Positions 55,143 through 64,000 of a stretch of 64,000 bases of DNA are shown here, in pieces. The DNA lies in NCBI GenBank assembly GCA_030549495.1, contig JAUIRK010000278.1, positions 124,001 to 188,000 on the forward strand, in the 5' to 3' direction. Source of the stretch: Nectonema munidae. Lineage: Eukaryota > Nematomorpha > Nectonematoida > Nectonematidae. The stretch's first letter is position 1, and the number at the start of each line of letters is the position of its first letter. The translations under genes were made by a program, and so were the position numbers. The notes under the pieces are model-generated. The model had not been told where the DNA came from. It ran no database searches and saw only the letters and a program-made list of their open reading frames with translations.

Positions 55143-56735
55143 ATGCTAACTATTTTATACATTAATCTAAATCACTCAAAAACTGCTTGGGACAACCTTC
55201 ACAACATCTTACACTCACACACCTACGACATAATATCAATAAACGAACCATACATTCATATTCCACACCAAACAGCCGACTACGTACTCCTACACATACC
55301 TCCACTAACAGCATACTCAGCCTGCATATTTATAAAAGAATCAATTACTAATACACCACTATATCAATACTTTAATTCAAACTACTTTTTCACACTTATT
55401 CCCTCAAACTCCAAATCCTTACTCTTCTACTCTCTCTACCCCCAACCATCCTTAAACCACCCCATACCTAACAACTTCTCTCAATCACTTACACAAATCA
55501 AACATAACATAGACAACAACCACCACATAGCTATATCCACCGACTTAAATGCTAGATCATACCTCTGGGACATAAAATCAAATACACGAGGTTCACTCAC
55601 ACTCGAATTTCTAGCATCTCACAATCTAACAATAGCTGACAACGATAAATGCCCAACCTTTAGACGACTGCATCTAAACAACATATATCAATCACACAAC
55701 GATTTAACCCTCATTTCCAACGAAACAAGAAGTATAGTTCACAACTGGCGCATCTCAGACATCCCATCCGCCTCCGACCAGGCATACATAACCTTTCAAA
55801 TCGACCTCACTACTAAACTCTCAAAAATACCAAATCCTAATTATGGCAAACAAATATTCTGGACAGAATTTCTTCACAATCTTAAATCTAAGCTAGACAA
55901 CATCACCTTGACCACAGATACAACAAATAATCTCGAAACATCTGCTCTTCAACTTAACAAGACCATCACAGCGAGCATTCACGCCGCAACTCCTAAAAAT
56001 CAGCTTCCTAAAAGACAGCACGCTCCTTTTTGGAACCGTACTTTAAACAACCTCTAACAACAATTACGCAAATCCTTAAAAAATCTAAGAAAAACCAACT
56101 CTCACAGTAATATTCAACATTATTTCTTCCTTAAAACTCAATATCAATTAGAAATTAAAAAAGCTAAAAAAACAAGCCTGGAAACATTTTTGTAATCAAA
56201 CTCCAACAAACCCATGGTCAATCATAAACAAACTTATACGCAAAAAACATACTAAAAAACACCTGTTTAAACATCTAATCTTCTTTCAAATAATCAAGGT
56301 CCAATATTTATCAACCACCCTTCACTTAACCCTCTATTTCCCGCAGACACTAATGTAACCGACAATATTACCCATACACTTATTAGAATGGAAACAAAAA
56401 CATACGTACTAAATAACTCCATTAACTCACACCCAGAAATTACAATCAAAGAGGTAAACAAATCCATTGATTCCATGAAAACCAAATCTTCTAGCAGCCT
56501 TGACTTCATCTTCATTAAACACGTGAAGAAAGCCTACCACATACTACACCCTTATCTCCTCAAGATATTCAAGGCCTGCCTCAGAGTAAGCTATTTCCAA
56601 AATATTTGGAAAATATGTAAACTAGTGCTAATCTCCAAACCAAATCGAAACCACAATTCAATCAAAAACTGGCGACCAATTTCTCTATTACCAACCCTAG
56701 GCAAAATCATTGAAAAAATCTACGAAAACGGATGA
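55143..56735 (+). pseudogene. LINE ORF2: APE endonuclease and start of reverse transcriptase
   Basis: 55143-56057 is open for 304 residues: YINLNHSKTAWDNL and IISINEPYI (catalytic Glu), ISTDLNARSYLWD (catalytic Asp/Asn), and ASDQAYITFQIDL (catalytic SDH-type motif with Gln in place of His). After a TAA at 56055 the linker is frame-shifted. 56388-56735 carries the reverse transcriptase start, SIDSMKTKSSSSLDFIFIKH and NWRPISLLPTLGKIIEK. The YxDD catalytic region is absent. Confidence 0.8.
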
Positions 56736-57171
56736 TCCACTTGAAATTCAAATTTCCCCAGTTTTACTATTATTAACTTTTATTATTTAAACTTAAATAA
56801 ATTGAATATTTTAACATTTTATTAGACTTTTTAATTTTAATTTATATTGTTAGATTTCTTTAAACTTAACAATTTTTCTCACTGAACAATTTCAAACTTA
56901 TAATTTTTAATTAATTTAAAATAAAAATGATCAGTTGTGTTATTCATTCATACTCTTTGTTCATCTTTGTTAAAGTATGTTTTAAATATATTCTTCCCTT
57001 AATCGCACATGTAGAGTATATAACTTACACAAAATCACTTAGATTTTGTTAAAAAAAATTTCTCTTCCAAATTTTTATTTAGGTTAACTTTTTCTATGTA
57101 GTTTTGCTTAGATCCTATGAACAATATTTGCTCTTGAATTGCTGTAAAGACTATTTTTCATGAGAGTATTA
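56736..57171. other. AT-rich stretch, no gene seen
   Basis: No coding region or element recognised. Confidence 0.45.
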
Positions 57172-57524
57172 AGTTTAGGGTTGGGGTCAAATATAAATTT
57201 CATTTACAATTAAATTGTCAATTAGACCCCAATTACAATGATAATTGAAATTATGCGGCGATTTTTTTTAATTACAATTACAAATAGGGGTCGTTCACAA
57301 TTGACGTCAACCTTTTTTTTGATAAATTTCAACCCCCCCCCCCCCCTCATGTCAACTTTTAGATATATCATCACTTAACAAAATTGACTTATGTCAACTT
57401 TGGATACCCCCCCCCCCTCGCCCAGTTTTAGTTAACGTCAATTGTGAACGACCCCATACAATTATAATTTATTTTTTCACAATTTACAATTATAATTTTT
57501 TTATCCATTCGCTTCAGCCCTAGT
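57172..57524 (+). mobile_element. AATTACAATT-rich repeat, probably a MITE, with nested MITE
   Basis: Starts near TTAGGGTTGGGGTC and ends near CTTCAGCCCTAG, with repeated AATTACAATT-type motifs on both sides of the nested element at 57287-57455. No clear target duplication was found. Confidence 0.4.
57287..57455 (-). mobile_element. MITE with GGGGTCGTTCAC ends, copy 2
   Basis: Same ends and interior as 27299-27458 in the opposite orientation, flanked by ATA on both sides (57284-57286 and 57456-57458). Homopolymer C runs inside each end. Confidence 0.87.
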
Positions 57525-57937
57525 GCTAGGCAACCTAGCTGACAGGTAAAAACACAGTCAATCGAAATGTGCACCGAAGGAAGGAAACCTGAAAACAGAG
57601 GAATTCCCTTGCTCTTTTCGAATATTACATAGGGATTTTTAAGGTGCACAAGGCAATTTTGGCAATGTACACTACACAGCCTTTGATAAATTGGCTCACT
57701 GATATGTCCTACAAAAGTTGGCAGTCTTCGCTAATACCCATTCAACTACCAACGCCTAATGAGATTGTTTAACTTCAACATGTTTTAGATAGGCGAAAAA
57801 CGCTAAATTGTCATATTTTTCGCTTTTTACATATACAACCACTCGGAAAATTTAAGCATTAAACTTATTGTCAGTGATTTGTTCTATTTTTTGTGAAAAA
57901 GAATACTTAATTTTCTTTTATAGTATTTAATACCAAG

Positions 57938-58164
57938 AAAATTTAGTTAGATGTGCCTTAGAAAGATATGGGGATTATGAAAATAGAAATGACCAAATTG
58001 AAAGAAAAAAAAATTGTCATGAAAATGCAGAAAAAAATGAAGATACAAGCAAAAAGTTTCTAATTTCAAGTGACAAGAAATTGATTATCAAAAAAGTTCC
58101 AACTATTGCGGCAAAACCAAACAACAAGAAAGCCTTGTCAATCAACAAATCTAAAAATAAATAG
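57938..58164 (+). CDS. Possible terminal exon of an unrecognised host gene
   Basis: The frame reads ENLVRCALERYGDYENRN, then a charged, Lys/Glu-rich low-complexity stretch (LIIKKVPTIAAKPNNKKA) ending SINKSKNK and a TAG at 58162-58164. A pyrimidine-rich acceptor region (TTTTCTTTTATAG, then ACCAAG) precedes it and the TAG is followed directly by GTAAGG, a good donor. About 75 codons open in otherwise stop-dense sequence. The family is not recognised and no partner exon was found. Confidence 0.3.
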
Positions 58165-58357
58165 GTAAGGAATTAAGATAAAAATATTCATGAAAGTTCT
58201 TTGCATGACTTTTAAGGCAATGTGTTACTTAGTTTTTTTTTGTTATAATAAAAATTTTTTCTTTCAAAATCAAGACTCTTCATTTTTATTACAAGTTAGT
58301 TAAAAACAGTTTTAGATTTTTTTTTATCAAGTATAATATTATTAATGTAGATAAATT

Positions 58358-58578
58358 GGCGCTGAGGCTTCATAAATAAAAGTTATAGGGAGAAATGAGA
58401 AAGTTGAATAAATCTTTTATTTATTTAAAAAAATTTTCTTCATTCACGTCATATGATATATCTGAAAAAGGTCATAGTGACCGAAATATTATCGTATGAA
58501 CATTTTTTTAAAATAAATAAAAGATTTATTCAACTTTCTCATTTCTCTCTACAACTTTTATTTATGAGCCTCAGCGCC
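58358..58578. repeat. Long hairpin repeat with about 72-bp arms
   Basis: Arm GGCGCTGAGGCT(T)CATAAATAAAAG... (58358-58430) pairs with 58507-58578. The loop holds CTGAAAAAGGTCATAGTGACCGAAA with its own small stem GGTCA/TGACC. Such GGTCA-loop-TGACCGAAA motifs are common near the 3' ends of some non-LTR or Penelope-like retroelements; assignment uncertain. Confidence 0.75.
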
Positions 58579-59784
58579 ACTTAAATTATTATTTATTATT
58601 ATTAGGATATTTATAAAAGGAAGAATTAAAAAATATAAATAAAAAATTATGGCAGAATTACAGCGATCGAATTTCAGTTAGTACCTTTAAATTTTTTAGA
58701 GCAGTTTTTTTACCAAACCAATTATTTTTAAATTCATTAGATTTACTCATATTAGGAAAAAAATGATTCAAATAATGGAAAAAAATTTTGAAAAATAATT
58801 ATAAGAAAGTAATACAATTTAAATATTAAAATTTAATTTAAGTATATTTTTAAACATAATATTAAATTTAAACTGCACAATAAGCTGCAAAAAGAAACGT
58901 CAATTACTAAAAAACTACAAGAGTTATTAAGACAAAACTTAACATACTTATAAAACTCGAGCTTTTCTTTCTATCAAAACACTTTGCAGTGAAAGATTTT
59001 GTGTAAATTTGGAGTTCTGATGGTTCAAAGAGAAAAAATTAACTTGTGAGAACCTTTTCTGTTGCCTTGAAATTAATTTTAATATCAGAGAGAAAGGAAA
59101 TTTTTATAAATAAAAATAAAAAATAAACAAAAAATAGAGTATTTAAAAAAAATAAAACTGTTAAATAAGTTTTATTTCTTTTAAAAATTAAAAATCAATA
59201 ACAGTAATTAACTAAATTAAAAGTTTTATTTAAAGTTTGGAATTGTAAGCAGTCTCTTTCGTGTTTTCATTATTAAATCACCACAAACTTTTGTACTTCT
59301 ACATTAATAATTAAATATATTTATTCATCTTCATAAACTCTAGCGAAATTTAAATTAAAATGATTTTTCTTTAATTATTTTGTCAAAATTGTAACTATAT
59401 AAAAAATTTACAGATGTATGCTTTTTCAACAATACAATAGAGGAATAGAATTTTATATTTTAAAAAACATATTAATCAAAAACATAACAAAAATTAGATT
59501 AAAAGAATCATAGAGTAGTGATTAAAAGGAGATTAAAGGGATAATAGTAGCAAGAGTCAACTTTGATGCCATGAATTTTTAGCATAGAGATTGTTTCGTT
59601 TTTAATATTGCATGATTATCTATATATAATTTGATTTAATTTCAATCAAGAAATTGCGATTTTATTAGTCACTTGATATTTAGAAGACAAATAATAAGCA
59701 CAAAAGTTTTTCACTGTTAGACTGTTAACCATTATTCTTATATATCACTAGGATAAGCCTGTTTGTCCCCAGCTTTCCTCGAGA
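58579..59784. other. AT-rich stretch, no gene seen
   Basis: No coding region or element ends recognised. Confidence 0.45.
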
Positions 59785-59925
59785 CATTGGATTCTAGAAC
59801 CTCGTGATTCTATGTCCTCTTAAAGATCATTGGTACCCCGTGATTATAGGTCCTGCTTAAGATCAATGGTACCTTTAATCTACGTCTTGTTAAAGATCAT
59901 TGGTACCTGTGTGATTCTAGGTCCT
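59785..59925 (+). repeat. Minisatellite, about four units of roughly 35-43 bp
   Basis: Units share GATCATTGGTACC, GTGATT(C/A)TAGGTCC and CTTAAAGATC. Confidence 0.8.
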
Positions 59926-60264
59926 AAAACTTTTCACACTGAAAAAATATTTTTTCAAATATATTATTAATATTTTAAAGAATCTCGCATTATACATATG
60001 ATATGTGTCTGTGTGTATATGAGTTTAGGTAGGTCTGGCAAGACAAATATAATTAAAAAAAAATTAACCAAAATATTTATGGTAAAATAAAGTTAATATT
60101 GTTATTCAGAATGATAAGAGAAATCTAAAAAGATATAATACTTGTATATTTGTTGAATATATGTGAAATCATAATTTTGAGACCTTTGAAAGGCCTGAAA
60201 AATCGAAAATTTAAAAACCTATTCTTATAGGGTTTGGCACGTTGATTCTAAATATATAATGAGT

Positions 60265-61266
60265 CCAGGGCGAGGAAAAATTGACCCAAAAAATTGACTT
60301 TTACTGAGAGAAAAAATTGACTTTATTGACTTTTAAAGTTTTTATTGAATTGAACAACTATAAACACTTTAGAGAAAGTATTGAAAATTATTTCAAACAA
60401 TCCATGACTTTGTAATACAACAACATATAATTAATGACATTTTCTTTAAAATTCGACCATTTTCTAGCAGTTTTTTTAGTTTAGAGAAAAGATCTTTCTA
60501 CTTCTAAAGTTAAAACTTGACAATTTTGATATTTGGGATAAGTACTGGTAGAGATTTGAGAGTTTTCCATATTCATGATTTTATTGATTTCATTTTATTT
60601 GAATCTATTTTCAAGATAACTTTTAACGCCACATTCGACTTAAATGAAATAATATTGAAGAAACAAGTAAAGGCATATTCGACTGAAAAAGTCTCTATGT
60701 TGACTTTTTCCGACTAAATCAATGAATCGTGAATATTCTTTAATTATTGTTAGCAAGTTTTCACACAGATTTTCTTTTTTAACAATTTCTTGATATTTAG
60801 CAATAAAATTCCATCATCTTCATTATTAATTTCTTCACTGCCGGAAGATTTTAATAAAAATATTTTGCTGCTTGCAACCAATTTGTCTACTTAATTACAA
60901 TTGGAACTGAAGTGTTGCCGATAGGTTTGAAAAGAGAACGTCTTTTTCTATTACTAATTTTGAATGATTTAATCCCGGTAATCTACAATTTTGCAGGATA
61001 ACTTAACTTTTAAGGTAAACTTGTGTAAAAGATGTGAAAAACATGCAATGATAAAAAGTTTGGGAATAAAATTAGGCACATTGAATCAAAAAGTGTTAAA
61101 TATAAAAATTGACTTTATTGACCTAATCTCGAAAAATTGACTTTGATTGACTTAAAAATTTAAAATTAGTTCAAATTTTTTTAGACTAAACAAGTAAAGA
61201 TCTTCTTCAAAGAGTTTTTGCTAAACGGAAATAAAAGTTGACATTATTGACTTTTACTCGCCTTGG
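60265..61266 (+). mobile_element. 1 kb hAT-type non-autonomous element
   Basis: Ends CCAGGGCGAGGAAAAATTGA and CTTTTACTCGCCTTGG; flanking 8-mers TAATGAGT (60257-60264) and TAATGACT (61267-61274) match in 7 of 8. AAAATTGACTTTATTGACTT-type motifs repeat near both ends. A 66-residue open frame at 60517-60717 is unrecognised. Confidence 0.75.
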
Positions 61267-62234
61267 TAATGACTTATATATTTTTTTGCGGTCAAAGTTA
61301 GAAATTTTGTTATTTTATCAAACTCAGAGACAAAAAAGTATTTTAAAAAATTCAAACTTAAAATATTTATACATTTTCGTAATCAGTAGAATATTACCTT
61401 TAAAATGAGATATTAAAATCGAAAATTTGATAAATTAAAATTACAATTAAAAAAAACAATTTTTTCAACGTATTATGTTTATATATTAGGTATATTTTAT
61501 GAATATGCAAAAAAATTTAATTATTCATTTTACACGCTTGAAAAATAGCAAAATTTTCCATATTGTTCCAAGGCTTATAAAAAATTGTTGAAATTTTTTT
61601 AAAAACGAACCGGCATGCAAAATGGGGGTAAAAGGATGCTCTTTAAGATAGGCATGGCTTAAAATGTTTTTAAAAAATTTTCGCTTAAAGAATCAAAAAT
61701 ATATATCAAAAATTTTAAAATAAAATGTAAGCGATTTATAATAAATGTAAAAATTAGAAATAAATAATTTTATTTTAATTAAAAAAATGGCGAATGTGTC
61801 AACTTTTTTTGGACAAAACTTTTTTAAAAAAAAATTGAATGAAATTTTTTCAATTTTTTTTTAGAAAATATTTTACTTATAAGTGTACTTTAATCCCATG
61901 GAAAAAATTTTAAAATTATTTTAACTTCTAGTGGAAAAAAAATTTTGTTTGAAATTTTGAGTTCAAGTATGGGTCTATGAACTTAATTTGAAGTCATTTC
62001 ACCTACACCACATGAAAGTACTAACGAAATAAGGGAGATTAACATTTTATACCCTTAAAAATATTATTATGGAATAAAAATCATCGTAGTATACAGATTG
62101 GAGATGACAATTAAGTGGTATCAACCGTACAGGTTATGAGAATATTTCTTTACATAATAAAGAAGAGTTTCCTAAAACTTCATACAGAAAAATATTTCTT
62201 AAATATTTGTGTGCGCGCGCGTATGAGAACCAAA
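61267..62234. other. AT-rich stretch, no gene seen
   Basis: Apart from a GTGTGCGCGCGCGT run at 62209-62222, nothing recognised. Confidence 0.45.
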
Positions 62235-62350
62235 AATTAAAATTATTTAAAAAATTTACAAATAAATTTAGGTTATTGTAGGGGAGTGTTTTATAAAGAA
62301 AAAAAGCATATAAATTTATGAGGTTAATTATGGAGGAAAATTTAGTAAGA
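62235..62350 (+). repeat. Direct repeat R, copy 1 (diverged)
   Basis: Shares ACAAATAAATTTAGGTT and GTGTTTTATAA-type blocks with copies 2 and 3. Confidence 0.55.
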
Positions 62351-62624
62351 CACATATTTTGATATTTTTCTCTTCTAATTTTTTTCTTCAGTGAACTTAT
62401 CAATAAGCGCAATTCAAAATCCTTATTTTTTGAGGAATCAAGTTTAAATTAAACTCAAAAATTTACTAACTAAATAAGTTTTTTTTATTAAAGCTATTTT
62501 AATCGTATACATTATGAACAGATTTAAATTTTTCAAACTTCAAAGTATTTGTTTCGCACTTAAAATTTTGGCAAATAATTCAAAATTTATAGGTAATATA
62601 AAAACGATGGTTAATTTATAAAAA

Positions 62625-62760
62625 AACGAAAACTAAAATTATTTTATAAAAATCTACAAATAAATTTAGGTTCTGAGAGTAGAGTGGTTTTATAATTGTG
62701 TCGGAAATTGTTACAAATAAAAGGTGAAAATTTCTCAAAATGTAACAAGCGTTAAAATAA
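62625..62760 (+). repeat. Direct repeat R, copy 2
   Basis: CTACAAATAAATTTAGGTTC, AGAGTGGTTTTATAATTGTG and GAAAATTTCTCAAAATGTAA are nearly identical to copy 3 at 63110-63240. Lies directly downstream (minus strand) of the piggyBac C-terminal fragment. Confidence 0.85.
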
Positions 62761-62772
62761 CAAGCTTTTAAA

Positions 62773-63105
62773 ATAGGTTCATTCAGAATTACCACATAAA
62801 AAACAAAATTCTTTTTTGATTTGAACTCGATGATCAGGACAATCATTTAGATTGCAAACTGAACAAACACTCCTGCATGACTTTTTACAAAACTTACAAG
62901 GTTTGCATAGCCTACAGCTTTTCTTTTAAATGTTGTTTTTTCCATTTGAATATATCCAACCATGATTCATGCTTCCTTTATTCCCATAGCCAAATTGTGA
63001 ATTGAAAATCTTTTTGAAGCATATTGGAAAGCTAAGTTGAAAGACAATGATTTCAAAAAGTCTTTTCTTGTGTTCTTGTACTCATTTTTGGACAACAAAA
63101 TGTGA
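62773..63105 (-). pseudogene. piggyBac transposase C-terminal fragment
   Basis: The minus strand, with frame changes, reads SLSFNLAFQYASKRFSIH, LAMGIKEA and then the Cys-rich domain CRLCKPCKFCKKSCRSVCSV and CPDHRVQIKKEFCFLCGNSE with a stop at 62773. It closely resembles the tail of the transposase at 765-3160, so it belongs to the same piggyBac family. No catalytic core is present. Direct repeats R lie on both sides. Confidence 0.75.
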
Positions 63106-63109
63106 GAAT

Positions 63110-63240
63110 TAAAAAAATAAATAAAAAAATTCTACAAATAAATTTAGGTTCTGATAGTAGAGTGGTTTTATAATTGTGTTGGAAATTGTTACAGATTAAA
63201 GGTGAAAATTTCTCAAAATGTAACAAAAGTTAAAGTTTAA
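63110..63240 (+). repeat. Direct repeat R, copy 3
   Basis: Near-identical to 62625-62760, on the other side of the piggyBac fragment. Confidence 0.85.
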
Positions 63241-63929
63241 AATTAGCAAATATAAAAAATATGCACCTCTAAACTGTTAATTACGAAGAAAACTGAAAAA
63301 TACAAAATTATAAAAAAAAAAGCAAATTTTATTTGTAATTACAATGGTAATGAAACCCATGGAATCTGCATCAATTTGATAAGATGCATGGTCGAATAAT
63401 TTAAAAGTTATAAGCAATATAAAAACTCACTGAATTGCGACATCTACTTGCGTTAACATAAAACACTCCTCTGCCTTTCAAAAAAAATCAATAAATAGGC
63501 TGCTTTATATGGACTATATGTTATTTGAAAATGGCCCGTGGTGCAACTTCTAAATATTAATTATGATGTGAGATATGTAGCATTGTAAGCGATTTCTTTA
63601 TCACACATTGTCAGTATAAATACAACAAATAGTCTTCGTTAAAAAACAGTAAAATGCTATTTCTCCACTACTTATAATATAAGCAATATATTCTGAAAGC
63701 CCATAAAAATGATTTAATTTGGTATATCGCTTGATACATTCGGTTGAGAAATGCGAAAGTTATAAGCGTTTTAATATTTGACTAAAATTTAAGCTAGGAA
63801 CACTACAAATAAACTAAGGGTACACTAATCCGATAAAATATAACACACGCGTGCTCAAAGATGCGGTGAAACGTATACGAGATAAGAAATCACTGCGTTC
63901 ACAAACGCGTAATGCAACATGTGTTATAA
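63241..63929. other. AT-rich stretch, no gene seen
   Basis: No coding region or element recognised. Confidence 0.45.
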
Positions 63930-64000
63930 CCCTCGCAAGACGAGACTTATCGGTATTTATTTTTAATAAAAGTTTGAATTTTCATATATGTAATCTTTTA
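63930..64000 (+). mobile_element. Possible piggyBac left end running off the window
   Basis: ATAACCCTCGCAAGACGAG resembles the CCCTCGCAGTACG end of the piggyBac at 37135-40381 (read from its right side). The target site would be ATAA rather than TTAA. Confidence 0.35.

Larger units (their letters stand above)
54111..56735 (+). mobile_element. LINE with 5' half retained and 3' half lost (R1/Jockey-type)
   Basis: ORF1, endonuclease and the first part of the reverse transcriptase are present in order; the copy stops within the reverse transcriptase at about 56735. The coding strand is rich in A and C and poor in G, unlike its surroundings. Most LINE copies are truncated at the 5' end, so loss of the 3' end points to later deletion or rearrangement. 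The family is assigned from the order ORF1 with knuckle plus APE endonuclease and the NWRPISLLPTLGKIIEK motif. Confidence 0.85.

Overview
The window is eukaryotic, strongly AT-rich by eye and dominated by mobile-element remains. Three host genes can be read with confidence, all on the minus strand: the ESCRT-II subunit SNF8/VPS22 (three exons, 28462-35293), the RNase H2 subunit RNASEH2C (two exons, 52116-52541) and the KEOPS subunit PCC1/LAGE3 (52926-53177). A fourth likely gene on the plus strand (46393-46602) encodes a small secreted six-cysteine peptide. Short introns with GT-AG ends (and one GC-AG intron), AATAAA signals, tRNA-like SINEs, piggyBac, hAT, pogo/Tigger, LINE and Ty3 families together point to an invertebrate, most likely an arthropod. 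A parasitic copepod is my guess, but nothing here proves it.

1-22.5 kb: a very large imperfect palindrome. The left arm (from the window edge to 12507) is repeated in inverted orientation at 17763-22550. The left arm also carries a piggyBac (765-3160), a Ty3-type LTR element (3737-6457, absent from the right arm, which keeps the empty site) and a repeat-rich block (about 7665-11090). The 5.2 kb loop between the arms holds two oppositely oriented coding remnants: a transposase-like protein on the minus strand, and a PHD finger plus vertnin/OTU-like protein on the plus strand. An inverted copy of the repeat-rich block follows them. Both arms end at a GGCTATTTTAGCC palindrome.

22.5-28 kb: SINE and hAT MITE, then a nested pile in which remains of two different piggyBac families flank a LINE fragment, followed by two small MITEs with G/C homopolymer runs. 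28.4-35.3 kb: SNF8, whose two long introns hold SINEs, MITEs, a BED-finger hAT fossil and a pogo fragment. 37.1-40.4 kb: a nearly complete piggyBac with perfect TTAA ends, inserted next to a hAT C-terminal fossil. 41.7-46.7 kb: a possible promoter/first exon, a complete-ended pogo/Tigger element whose transposase ends in a PCNA-binding-type motif, and the small secreted peptide gene.

48.1-50.1 kb: a decayed LINE. 51.7-53.2 kb: a hAT MITE, then RNASEH2C and PCC1 as tandem neighbours each with its own poly(A) signal. 54.1-56.7 kb: a LINE that keeps its 5' half and has lost its 3' half, with a striking A/C-rich coding strand. 57-64 kb: nested MITEs, one possible host exon, a long hairpin, a minisatellite, a 1 kb hAT-type element with repeated TTGACTTT motifs, and a piggyBac C-terminal fragment set between direct repeats. 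Apart from the host genes nothing here forms a pathway; the landscape is one of repeated waves of transposons, several of which can be ordered in time by nesting and by the palindrome.
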